Positions 1-6,180 are shown, numbered from the stretch's first letter. The stretch: 6,686 nt of DNA from SHLJ01 sp041618535 (GCA_041618535.1 JBFKFP010000148.1:1-6686); one strand, 5' to 3'. Numbers and translations: made by a program. The notes: a model not told the origin generated them from the letters alone.

Positions 1-1
1 A

Positions 2-1900
2 CAGGAAGGACTGAGCTTTGTCAATACCGACCTTGTGAGAAATGTAGACTTCTCCGCAGGAGGTTTTCAGGCTAAATATGGCGATAAACTTTCCTCGGTT
101 CTGGACATTAATTACCGTAATCCGATCAATTTCCAGGTAAGTGCAGACCTCAATTTATTAGGAGGAAGCCTTTCTGCGGAAACCGTATCTAAGGACTCTA
201 AATTCTCAGGTATCATCGGATTGCGTTATCGTGACAACACCTTGTTGGTAGACGCCCGTCAGACAGAAACAAACTACGATCCCACCTTTGCTGATGTGCA
301 GGCATTTACCACATATAAATTCACAGATCGTTTCAGTATGAGTTTCTTGGGAAATGCCTCTGTCAATACATACAATTACGAACCGCAAACCAGGCAAACC
401 AATTTCGGAACACTGGATAATCCCCTTGCTCTCCTGGTCTTTTATGAGGGGCAGGAAAAAGATGCTTACCAGACCCTGTTCGGAGCTCTCAAGGCCAATT
501 TTGAGGTCAGTGATAATTTAACTCTTAAACTCATAGGCTCTGCATACCATACCACGGAAGAAGAATATTTCGACATCCTGGCCCAATATCGACTTGGTGA
601 GGTTAATAGCAGCATTGGGGATGAAAATCTAGGCGAGGTCGAATTCAGTGAAGGAATAGGTTCTCAACTAAATCATGCCCGAAACGATCTTGATGCCCTG
701 ATCTTTAATATCGAGCACAAGGGGTTTTATGACATTAACGAAAATAATTTTGAATGGTCAGTGAAATACACCCGGGAGGATATCAGGGACCGGCTCGTGG
801 AATGGGAGGTTATAGATTCAGCTGGCTTTTCGATTAATCCGCCTAATATCGACGCCTTTAATGAGCAGCCTTACGAGCCTTACGAGGGGCCTTTGGTTCC
901 TTTCCAGAATATTCGCTCTACCAATATGACAAAGATAGACCGGGTCCAGGCATATGCCCAATGGAGCAAGCGTGATGAATTGGGTGATAGCAAAGTGTTC
1001 TACAACGCCGGGGTTCGCATGCATCATTGGACCGTTACCGGGGAGGGATTGGAGTCCTCATCCCAAACTGTTGTTAGTCCGCGTGTGCAATTCGCCATAA
1101 AACCAAATTGGGAGAATGATATGCTATTCCGAATAGGTGGTGGCTTGTATTATCAACCACCCTTCTACCGTGAGTTAAGGGATTCCTCCGGAATGGTAAA
1201 TCCAGGCACAAAAGCTCAGCAGTCCATTCACGTGGTGATAGGGAACGAATATAGCTTTGAAATGTGGGAAAGACCTTTTAAACTGGTTTCCGAGGCCTAC
1301 TATAAAAAGCTGAACGATGTTAATCCGTACACCATTGAGAATGTCAGGATACGGTATCGCGCAAATAATATAGCCGAAGCTTATGCCTATGGATTGGACC
1401 TCAGGCTGAATGGTGAATTTGTTCCCGGAACCGAATCCTGGTTCAGTTTTGGTTATCTTAAAACGGAAGAGAATATCAATAATAGGGGCTACATCTCAAG
1501 ACCAACGGACCAGAGACTTAAGTTCGGTATACTTTTCCAGGACTACGTGCCACGTATCCCTGATTTGAAAATGTACCTGAACCTGGTCTATCAGACCGGA
1601 GTGCCGGGAGGCTCACCAAGTTATGCCGATCCATATGATTTTCAGAACCGATTGCCTGATTATAAAAGAGCCGATCTCGGAATTTCCTATGTTTTGGTTG
1701 ATCAGAATAAAAGCTACAATTCAAATTGGAAAAAACGATTCAGAGAATTGGCAGTGGGTGTTGAGATCTTCAATATGTTCGATGTTCAGAATTCTATAAC
1801 CAATACCTGGGTAAGGGATGTTTACAGCAAAAGGCAGTACGCCATTCCCAATTTCTTAACCCCAAGGGTCTTCAATTTGCGCCTGAGCATGAGTTTCTGA
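2..1900 (+). CDS. TonB-dependent outer-membrane receptor, C-terminal part (5' end outside window)
   Basis: This is a ligand-gated beta-barrel receptor of the outer membrane that would take up a substrate using energy from TonB-ExbBD. The frame is open from base 2, giving 632 visible residues. The GTG at 35 is an internal Val codon, because the reading continues upstream in good receptor sequence (ending VNTDLVRNVDFSAGGF). The first ~40 residues match the end of a plug domain (FSAGGFQAKYGDKLSSVLDI); the rest is barrel with alternating aromatic strands, including a typical AYAYGLDLRLNGEF strand near residue 460. The last strand, RVFNLRLSMSF, ends in Phe, the usual signal for the BAM machinery. 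The N-terminal signal peptide, any carboxypeptidase-like domain and most of the plug lie outside the window. The substrate cannot be read from the sequence; no SusD partner gene follows, which argues against a classical SusCD glycan system. A cupin gene follows after 1 nt, suggesting one transcript. Confidence 0.93.
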   Translation, partial: QEGLSFVNTDLVRNVDFSAGGFQAKYGDKLSSVLDINYRNPINFQVSADLNLLGGSLSAETVSKDSKFSGIIGLRYRDNTLLVDARQTETNYDPTFADVQAFTTYKFTDRFSMSFLGNASVNTYNYEPQTRQTNFGTLDNPLALLVFYEGQEKDAYQTLFGALKANFEVSDNLTLKLIGSAYHTTEEEYFDILAQYRLGEVNSSIGDENLGEVEFSEGIGSQLNHARNDLDALIFNIEHKGFYDINENNFEWSVKYTREDIRDRLVEWEVIDSAGFSINPPNIDAFNEQPYEPYEGPLVPFQNIRSTNMTKIDRVQAYAQWSKRDELGDSKVFYNAGVRMHHWTVTGEGLESSSQTVVSPRVQFAIKPNWENDMLFRIGGGLYYQPPFYRELRDSSGMVNPGTKAQQSIHVVIGNEYSFEMWERPFKLVSEAYYKKLNDVNPYTIENVRIRYRANNIAEAYAYGLDLRLNGEFVPGTESWFSFGYLKTEENINNRGYISRPTDQRLKFGILFQDYVPRIPDLKMYLNLVYQTGVPGGSPSYADPYDFQNRLPDYKRADLGISYVLVDQNKSYNSNWKKRFRELAVGVEIFNMFDVQNSITNTWVRDVYSKRQYAIPNFLTPRVFNLRLSMSF

Positions 1901-1901
1901 G

Positions 1902-2411
1902 ATGTTGGAGGCCTCAGCAAAAATACTGATAGACAAATTAGGGCTTCAACCTCATCCTGAAGGTGGGTTTTTCAGAGAAACCTATCGCAGTGACGAGATG
2001 ATAAAAGCGCAGGAGCTTTTACCTAAGTTCACCGGAAGCCGGAATTATTCCACAGCTATCTATTTCCTTTTAACCGCGGATACTTTTTCAGCATTCCACC
2101 GCATTGTACAGGATGAGATCTGGCATTTTTATCAGGGCGAACCTTTGATCATCCATGAGATCGGACCAGACGGAGACTATTCAAGAGCCAGGCTCGGATC
2201 CTCATCAGAAAACGGTGAAGTCTTTCAGCATGTTGTTAAAGGCGGTAATTATTTTGCCGTAGAAGTGGCTTCATCTTTAGGCTTCTCTCTTGCAGGATGT
2301 ACCGTGGCACCGGGATTCGACTTTGCAGATTTCGAAATGCCTGACAGGAAAACCCTGGCAGCCAGATTTCCACAGCATTCAGAATTGATCAAGCAACTTA
2401 CACGGAATTGA
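1902..2411 (+). CDS. Cupin_5 (DUF985) family protein
   Basis: This 169-residue cytosolic protein belongs to the Cupin_5/DUF985 family, a small beta-barrel fold of the cupin superfamily whose biochemical role is not settled; sugar-nucleotide epimerase-like barrels are the nearest structural comparison. Family motifs are all visible in order: PHPEGG (17-22), RETYRS (25-30), SAFHRI (63-68), DEIWHFY (71-77) and the C-terminal signature GCTVAPGFDFADFE (132-145), ending in a helix around ARFPQHSELIKQLTR. His66 and His75 are the likeliest pocket or ligand residues. The length is full for the family and there is no signal peptide. The ATG lies 1 nt after the receptor stop codon, so it is probably co-transcribed and perhaps translationally coupled. 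No Shine-Dalgarno sequence stands out, which is normal in Bacteroidota. The family call is firm; the function is unknown. Confidence 0.92.
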   Translation: MLEASAKILIDKLGLQPHPEGGFFRETYRSDEMIKAQELLPKFTGSRNYSTAIYFLLTADTFSAFHRIVQDEIWHFYQGEPLIIHEIGPDGDYSRARLGSSSENGEVFQHVVKGGNYFAVEVASSLGFSLAGCTVAPGFDFADFEMPDRKTLAARFPQHSELIKQLTRN

Positions 2412-3563
2412 TCAGGCCTTCACCGGCACCAATGATTTCAGGACCTCGATAACATAGTCCACCTCCTGTATTGTATTATATATTCCGAAAGAGAACCTAA
2501 TGGAGGGTTTGTTGAGTTCCTCTCCTTCGAGTAATTCTGCAAGCACATGAGAACCTTTGTCACTCCCGCTCTGACAGGCACTCCCCTTAGAGCAGGCAAT
2601 ACCTTTCAGATCTAACTGGAATAGGAACATAGCTAATTTATCCACAGAAACAGGAAGTCGCACATTGACAAGCGTGTATGTGCCAGAGACTGTATCGGAA
2701 GAGAGACCGTTAAAGCTTACAGACGGGATTTCCGATTTTAACTGATCGATAAACCGGGCCTTAAGAGTTTGGATATGTCTGCTCTCCGTTTCGAGATTCG
2801 AATAGGCCATTTCAAGAGATTTGGCCAGGCCTACAATGTTATGGACGCTCTCGGTACCAGCTCTTAGCCCTCTCTCCTGCTCCCCACCGATTATCAGCGG
2901 CTTGATTCCCGACGATTTCCTGATAAAGGCAAACCCGACGCCTTTTGGGCCATGGAATTTATGGGCGCTGGCTGCAAAGAAATCAATCGGGATGTCCTTT
3001 ACATCTATCATAAAATGCCCTACAGACTGAACACAGTCACTATGGAATAAAGCATCTTTAGACCTGCATAATTCAGCCGCAGCTTTTAAATCCAAAATAT
3101 TCCCGACCTCATTGTTCACATGCATAAGACTCACCAGTTTTTTACCCCGCATATCCAGCAAAGTCGACAGGTGATCCAAATCGATTTGTCCGTCTGCAAG
3201 CAAGTTCACATAACTGATTTCAACCCCAAGCTCCGCTCTCAGGCTCTCTATGGTATACAATACCGCGTGATGCTCTATCCTTGAACTTATAATATGGGAA
3301 ACGCCGAGGTCTTTTACAGCGCTTCGCAGGCAAAGATTGTCTGCTTCCGTACCACCTGATGTAAAGATGATCTCCCCGGGTTCAGCATTAAAGAAGGATG
3401 CAATTCGTTTTCTTGATGTTTCAACTAATGATTTCGCTGATCTACCATAACTATGTGAAGATGAAGGATTTCCAAAATAATTTTTTAAAACTTTACTCAT
3501 TTCATCCACCACCTCAGGCCTGACCGGTGTGGTTGCCGCGTTATCGAAATAAACCGTATTCAT
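2412..3563 (-). CDS. cysteine desulfurase, group I (NifS/IscS-like)
   Basis: This PLP-dependent cytosolic enzyme converts L-cysteine to L-alanine and passes the sulfur on as an enzyme persulfide for Fe-S clusters or thiolated tRNA. The 383 residues start MNTVYFDNAATTPVRPEV, the classic N-terminus. The PLP lysine is K202 in SAHKFHGPKGVGF. H98 stacks on the cofactor (IEHHAVL), N151 lies in MHVNNEVGN, and D176 and Q179 in HSDCVQSVGH bind the pyridine ring. The motif GGEQERGLRAGTES (227-239) is intact. The sulfur-accepting cysteine is C330 in SKGSACQSGS, matching the SSGSACTS loop of group I and not the RxGHHCA of SufS. An extra Cys at 324 sits close to it. All key residues are present, so it should be active. 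No scaffold gene (iscU, sufU, sufBCD) is next to it, so its acceptor is unknown and no isc/suf symbol is assigned. It is transcribed convergently with the cupin gene and divergently from the lipoprotein gene. Confidence 0.95.
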   Translation of the reverse strand: MNTVYFDNAATTPVRPEVVDEMSKVLKNYFGNPSSSHSYGRSAKSLVETSRKRIASFFNAEPGEIIFTSGGTEADNLCLRSAVKDLGVSHIISSRIEHHAVLYTIESLRAELGVEISYVNLLADGQIDLDHLSTLLDMRGKKLVSLMHVNNEVGNILDLKAAAELCRSKDALFHSDCVQSVGHFMIDVKDIPIDFFAASAHKFHGPKGVGFAFIRKSSGIKPLIIGGEQERGLRAGTESVHNIVGLAKSLEMAYSNLETESRHIQTLKARFIDQLKSEIPSVSFNGLSSDTVSGTYTLVNVRLPVSVDKLAMFLFQLDLKGIACSKGSACQSGSDKGSHVLAELLEGEELNKPSIRFSFGIYNTIQEVDYVIEVLKSLVPVKA

Positions 3564-3582
3564 AAAGGCCGAAAATTTGACG

Positions 3583-3610
3583 CTAAATTAGTTCAAATAA
3601 AATTATTCAA
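3583..3610 (-). promoter_or_regulatory. candidate promoter for the cysteine desulfurase gene
   Basis: On the minus strand a TTG (bases 3610-3608) is followed, after 17 nt, by TAATTTAG (3590-3583). This differs at one position from the Bacteroidota -7 consensus TAnnTTTG, with TTG as the -33 element. A transcript would begin some 10-15 nt before the ATG at 3563. It was found by eye in AT-rich sequence, so a chance match is possible. Confidence 0.35.
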
Positions 3611-3639
3611 CGGGTGTTACGTTATAATTTACAATTCCA

Positions 3640-3647
3640 TATTTTTG
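3640..3647 (+). promoter_or_regulatory. candidate -7 element for the lipoprotein gene
   Basis: TATTTTTG matches the Bacteroidota -7 consensus TAnnTTTG exactly and lies 16 nt before the ATG at 3664. The -33 position has only a weak TTA (3617-3619). The leader would be very short. The gap 3564-3663 is the only space available for promoters of the two divergent genes, which raises the likelihood somewhat. Confidence 0.4.
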
Positions 3648-3663
3648 CTCAAAACCATATAGG

Positions 3664-4551
3664 ATGTCAAAACTTAAATTTGCCGTACTCTTATTATTAA
3701 CTCTGGTCTTGTCCTGTGATGACGGGGATATTATTGAGGTAAACCTTGAATTTGATAAGGTTCTTGAGCGATGTGGCGATGAGGACTCCGATAACTATGT
3801 GGTTTATGATACACGTAACGATCCAAACGAGAGTTTGACCTTACTCTTTCCGGTCACCACAGCAAATACCGCTATCTTTAATCCGCAGACTTCTCCAACT
3901 GAGGGCTCATTCAATATAAACGGCAGCAGTGTGCGATTCAATTACAGGACCTATGACGGCAACCCTGCAGGCCTGATCTGCCAGGATATTCCCTCCTCCG
4001 AGGTTAATATCCTGGAGGATTATGAAGCCGGAAGCGGGTCTGTAAACTATATCTCCACTTTTATCGATGATGATAATGACGATATTCCATCCGAGGCTGA
4101 AGATCTTAACGGAAATGGCGATCTCGAAGATGATGACACCGACGGCGACGGGATTCCGAATTACAAGGATGAAGATGATGACAATGACAACGTTCCCACC
4201 AAGAATGAGAATCCGGACCCGAATATGGATGGGGATATCAGTGACGCACAAAATACAGACGGTGACGACGAGCCCGATTATTTAGACGCAGACGATGACA
4301 ACGACGGGGTGATCACCAGGTATGAAGATGAGAACATGGATGGGGATCTTTTCAATGATTTTGTTGCAGGAGCAACCAGTCCGCGCTTCCTCGATCCTGG
4401 CAGTGCCGACACATTTGTTTACGATGTACTGAATCCGAATTCATTCAGCAGAACGGTCTCCGTAAAATTCATTGTTCTGAATATAGATATTGAATTACTC
4501 AGCGCAGACAGCTTTGATCTCGGAACTTTCGAATGGCAACCCTTTGATTAA
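3664..4551 (+). CDS. predicted surface lipoprotein with Asp-rich calcium-binding-like repeats
   Basis: This 295-residue secreted protein has no recognised enzyme domain. Residues 1-17 form a type II signal peptide with lipobox LVLSC, so lipidation is expected at C18. The mature N-terminus begins C-D-D-G-D; acidic residues right after the cysteine resemble the Bacteroidota lipoprotein export signal for the outer face of the outer membrane. Residues ~19-130 look like a compact beta domain with C37 and C106 as a possible disulfide. Residues 135-233 hold three Asp/Asn-rich units beginning DDDND, of the thrombospondin type-3 kind, which bind calcium in known relatives. Residues 234-295 form a short C-terminal domain ending FEWQPFD, rich in alternating hydrophobics. 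Flavobacterial FKBP-type isomerases (GldI-like) carry similar acidic repeats, but no isomerase domain is visible here. The function is unknown; structural or calcium-dependent surface roles are guesses. The stop codon overlaps that of the convergent Smr gene. Confidence 0.85.
   Translation: MSKLKFAVLLLLTLVLSCDDGDIIEVNLEFDKVLERCGDEDSDNYVVYDTRNDPNESLTLLFPVTTANTAIFNPQTSPTEGSFNINGSSVRFNYRTYDGNPAGLICQDIPSSEVNILEDYEAGSGSVNYISTFIDDDNDDIPSEAEDLNGNGDLEDDDTDGDGIPNYKDEDDDNDNVPTKNENPDPNMDGDISDAQNTDGDDEPDYLDADDDNDGVITRYEDENMDGDLFNDFVAGATSPRFLDPGSADTFVYDVLNPNSFSRTVSVKFIVLNIDIELLSADSFDLGTFEWQPFD
4066..4362 (+). repeat. three Asp-rich repeat units in the lipoprotein (protein-level tandem repeat)
   Basis: Three units begin with the same core: DDDNDD at residue 135, DDDNDN at 171 and DDDNDG at 210. 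They are 36, 39 and about 24 residues long. Units 1 and 2 each carry an internal TDGD step ahead of a [I/E]P[N/D]Y segment, and the units share an N-x-[D/N]GD element. At DNA level, GAT and GAC codons are mixed and the units have diverged, so this is an old duplication and not a slippage-prone satellite. Such D-x-D-x-D-G runs are calcium-binding in thrombospondin type-3 repeats. Confidence 0.75.
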
Positions 4552-5099
4552 GCCCGGCCTGCATCCTGGTGGATCCTGACCTCCGTGGCACCAAGCCCGT
4601 ATTTCTGGTAATCCGCATCATAGAAGGAAATATTTTCATAGCGTCCGAGCAGGTAATCGAGTTCAACCTTAAGTATGCCTTCCCCCACTCCATGAATAAA
4701 GACCATTCTGGGGATTCTCTTCCTTATTGCGAATTCAAGTTGCTTCCTGGCTGTATCGATCTGGAAGGTCCTTATATCATATTTGGTCATTCCTTTAGCA
4801 GTGGGTAATAATTTTTCAATATGAAGATCCACTTCGAAGATCGGGATAGATTTACGCCGCTCGCCCCGAACGAGTTTATAATTTCTCTTCTTTTCTGACT
4901 TGTCCTCGGAATAGCCTTTCATCAGCTTTTCGGTTTTCAATTCTGAATACCCATCCACCCTGACTAACTGATTTTCCTTGTAAACAAACGAAAACCCTTC
5001 CTCAGATTCAATATGGACCTGCTCTCCCTCCACTTTAACCACAATACCTTCAAAGGTATCATCCACAACGCTGACCTTATCGCCCTTTTTAAATTTCAT
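4548..5099 (-). CDS. Smr-domain protein (DUF2027-like N-terminus)
   Basis: This 183-residue cytosolic protein has a C-terminal Smr domain (small MutS-related, about residues 88-178), a fold found at the end of MutS2 and in stand-alone proteins, several of which are nucleases or nucleic-acid binders. The signature elements are DLHIE (91-95), the long helix TKYDIRTFQIDTARKQLEFA, the glycine loop FIHGVGEG (134-141) and the closing YGLGATEVRIH (167-177). H93 and H136 are candidate active-site residues. Residues 1-50 (MKFKKGDKVSVVDD...) look like a small KOW/SH3-type beta barrel as in the DUF2027 proteins of Bacteroidota, and residues 55-85 form a basic linker (KKRNYKLVRGERRK) that could contact nucleic acid. 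It lacks the MutS ATPase and so is not MutS2. The start overlaps the stop of the upstream membrane-protein gene as ATGA, which points to translational coupling. Nuclease action is inferred from the family only. Confidence 0.9.
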   Translation of the reverse strand: MKFKKGDKVSVVDDTFEGIVVKVEGEQVHIESEEGFSFVYKENQLVRVDGYSELKTEKLMKGYSEDKSEKKRNYKLVRGERRKSIPIFEVDLHIEKLLPTAKGMTKYDIRTFQIDTARKQLEFAIRKRIPRMVFIHGVGEGILKVELDYLLGRYENISFYDADYQKYGLGATEVRIHQDAGRA

Positions 5100-5305
5100 T
5101 CCTCCTCCTCGTTTTGAACAGCAAAAGGATCTAAATTGGGCTTCGCATTTGTTATAGATGAATAAATACCGAAAAGGCCGCCCATCAGCAGGGAAAACCC
5201 AATGATGAGCAGAAACAGATGCTCCAAACCTGAACTCTGCAGATATATCACCAGAGAAGCTCCCGTAATCAGCATCAGATAATAATAGCTCTTCCTTATT
5301 TTCAT
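5096..5305 (-). CDS. small two-helix membrane protein, unknown function
   Basis: This 69-residue protein starts MKIRKSYYYL. Two hydrophobic segments (about 7-22 and 29-51) form a hairpin joined by a short loop (QSSGLEH). The basic KIRK start puts the N-terminus in the cytoplasm, so the C-terminal tail with four Glu residues (EEEE, 66-69) should also be cytoplasmic. I do not recognise a named family. It is the first gene of a two-gene unit, and its TGA overlaps the ATG of the Smr gene by 4 nt, which with the good membrane pattern supports it as a real gene. No Shine-Dalgarno sequence is visible. A functional link with the Smr protein is possible but rests only on coupling. Confidence 0.8.
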   Translation of the reverse strand: MKIRKSYYYLMLITGASLVIYLQSSGLEHLFLLIIGFSLLMGGLFGIYSSITNAKPNLDPFAVQNEEEE

Positions 5306-5345
5306 GTTAAAATAACTGTATATCAGGAATTGACTGTTCAGGGTT

Positions 5346-5364
5346 GAATTTAATCAATAAATTC
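5346..5364. repeat. hyphenated inverted repeat in the divergent intergenic region
   Basis: GAATTTA (5346-5352) and TAAATTC (5358-5364) are perfect inverted copies separated by 5 nt (ATCAA). It lies 40 bp upstream of the small membrane protein start (5305, minus strand), where a regulator could bind. There is no T-run typical of a terminator. AT-rich sequence produces such pairs by chance, so the regulatory reading is weak. Confidence 0.35.
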
Positions 5365-5452
5365 GTTAAAACATCAACAACCTTCATCGGCATTCCCCTA
5401 AACCCGATTTGTTAAAGTAAAGCAGCCCCATAAGAGAACGAAAAGAAAAATC

Positions 5453-5464
5453 TTATCCGGATAA
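5453..5464. promoter_or_regulatory. perfect 12-bp palindrome, possible operator of the DUF2752 cluster
   Basis: TTATCCGGATAA is its own reverse complement and ends 23 nt before the ATG of the first DUF2752 gene, overlapping where the promoter should be. The following TTAATTTG (5476-5483) is one mismatch from the -7 consensus TAnnTTTG. Placement and symmetry suit a dimeric repressor or activator site, but no regulator gene is in view and only one copy was seen. Confidence 0.35.
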
Positions 5465-5487
5465 AATACATTTCATTAATTTGCATT

Positions 5488-5769
5488 ATGACCGACCTGG
5501 AGAGTTATATGATCCCTTGCCTCTGGAAGAAGTATCTTCATATCGAATGCATGGGCTGTGGTTTTCAACGATCGCTGATCCTGTTGATCAAAGGTGAATT
5601 CCAATCGGCATTTCATATGTATCCTCCTACTTTTACACTGATCCTTCTTTTCCTGTTCCTGATCTTACATTTGAAATTTCGGTTTAAATATGGAGCGAAA
5701 ATTTTATTAGCTTTGTTCGCATTGAATACTCTAATAATCATCATTAACTACATTTTAAAATTTTTATAA
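5488..5769 (+). CDS. DUF2752 domain protein (first copy, short form)
   Basis: This 93-residue predicted inner-membrane protein belongs to the DUF2752 family, of unknown function. The signature is C11-x9-C21-M-G-C24-G-F-Q27-R28, followed 12 residues after C24 by G36-E37-F, then a YPP step (45-47) and two hydrophobic helices (about 47-63 and 69-92). The usual CPGCG is CMGCG here. The N-terminal transmembrane helix seen in the second DUF2752 copy at 6487 is missing: only ten residues precede C11. Upstream the frame stays open to 5434 but contains no ATG, GTG or TTG, so the ATG at 5488 is the best start. Three conserved cysteines suggest a metal site or redox centre, which is inference. The CCC-motif gene follows after 5 nt, forming a two-gene operon that ends at the terminator near 6140. 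Confidence 0.87.
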   Translation: MTDLESYMIPCLWKKYLHIECMGCGFQRSLILLIKGEFQSAFHMYPPTFTLILLFLFLILHLKFRFKYGAKILLALFALNTLIIIINYILKFL

Positions 5770-5774
5770 CCACT

Positions 5775-6110
5775 ATGGAAAAACAAACCTTACCTAATTC
5801 AACCCTGGTATTGGTCATGGGAATATTGTCTGTCGTTGGATGTTGCTGTTACGGTTTGCCAGGCTTAATTTGTGGAATTGTAGCGGTTGTTGTCGGACAA
5901 AAAGCTACAAATCTTTATAAGGAGGCCCCCGAAAATTACAGTGGTTATGACAATGTAAAGGCGGGGAAGATAATGGGAATAATCGGAATCGTATTAAGTA
6001 TCATTTTTACAATTTATATCATCTGGGTGATCTCGATGATCGGGCTTGAGGCTTTACAGGATCCCGATTTACTTCGAGAGAAAATGGAGGAGCTTCAAAG
6101 AGGTTCCTGA
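5775..6110 (+). CDS. CCC-motif membrane protein
   Basis: This 111-residue membrane protein matches the flavobacterial group named for its Cys-Cys-Cys motif. The first hydrophobic stretch (about 10-41) contains C23-C24-C25, then YGLPG and a fourth cysteine, C33. A polar middle (42-63, QKATNLYKEAPENYSGYDN) leads to a second helix (about 66-89, starting at AGKIMGIIGIVLS), and the tail (90-111) is charged, LREKMEELQRG. The layout resembles DUF4190 and CD225 proteins: helix, cysteine cluster, LP turn, short polar loop with Tyr, second helix. It lies in one operon with the preceding DUF2752 gene and is the last gene before a strong intrinsic terminator. The function is unknown. The clustered cysteines at the membrane could bind metal, form disulfides or be acylated; the sequence does not decide. 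Confidence 0.88.
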   Translation: MEKQTLPNSTLVLVMGILSVVGCCCYGLPGLICGIVAVVVGQKATNLYKEAPENYSGYDNVKAGKIMGIIGIVLSIIFTIYIIWVISMIGLEALQDPDLLREKMEELQRGS

Positions 6111-6127
6111 AAAACATTGATGAAACG

Positions 6128-6148
6128 AGCGGCTGAGGCCGCTTTTTT
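6128..6148 (+). terminator. intrinsic (Rho-independent) terminator after the CCC-motif gene
   Basis: AGCGGC (6128-6133) pairs perfectly with GCCGCT (6138-6143) around a TGAG tetraloop and is followed by an unbroken run of T (6143-6148). It begins 17 nt after the stop codon of the CCC-motif gene. It separates the DUF2752/CCC operon from the CD225 gene, which should therefore have its own promoter or depend on read-through. Confidence 0.88.
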
Positions 6149-6172
6149 CATGCTCTTTTTAAATCAAATTAT

Positions 6173-6180
6173 TACTTTTA
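6173..6180 (+). promoter_or_regulatory. weak candidate -7 element for the CD225 gene
   Basis: TACTTTTA is one mismatch from TAnnTTTG and lies 29 nt before the ATG at 6210, in the AT-rich gap after the terminator. No TTG is seen at the -33 distance, only a T-run (6156-6160). The position after a terminator calls for a promoter here, but the match itself is weak. Confidence 0.25.

Noticed and set aside
206..1724. Three minus-strand frames (206-397, 818-1027, 1518-1724) inside the receptor gene
   Set aside because: All lie fully inside a well-supported coding region, with no recognisable motif and no sensible gene spacing.
35..1900. GTG at 35 as the start of a complete receptor gene
   Set aside because: The frame continues upstream to base 2 with plausible plug-domain residues, and a receptor starting there would lack a signal peptide and plug. 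It is a 5'-truncated gene.
2412..2440. Possible terminator hairpin at the cupin/desulfurase junction
   Set aside because: Only a 3-bp GCC/GGC pairing was found, and no T-run follows on either strand.
2821..3030. Plus-strand frame inside the cysteine desulfurase gene
   Set aside because: It lies opposite the conserved PLP-lysine and RAGTES region, whose family match fixes the true frame.
3907..4251. 114-codon minus-strand reading frame with many Val/Ile residues, resembling a membrane protein
   Set aside because: It is the antisense of the Asp-rich repeats: GAT/GAC codons read backwards become ATC/GTC (Ile/Val), giving a false hydrophobic pattern.
4067..4285. 72-codon plus-strand frame rich in Met and Thr
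   Set aside because: It is a shifted frame of the Asp codon runs inside the lipoprotein gene and has no family features.
4499..4808. Frames 4499-4693 (-) and 4569-4808 (+) within the Smr and lipoprotein genes
   Set aside because: They overlap the conserved Smr glycine loop and C-terminal motif in other frames and have no independent support.
5434..5487. Upstream extension of the first DUF2752 gene to gain an N-terminal helix
   Set aside because: The frame is open but contains no ATG, GTG or TTG codon, and the sequence is lysine-rich rather than a clean helix.
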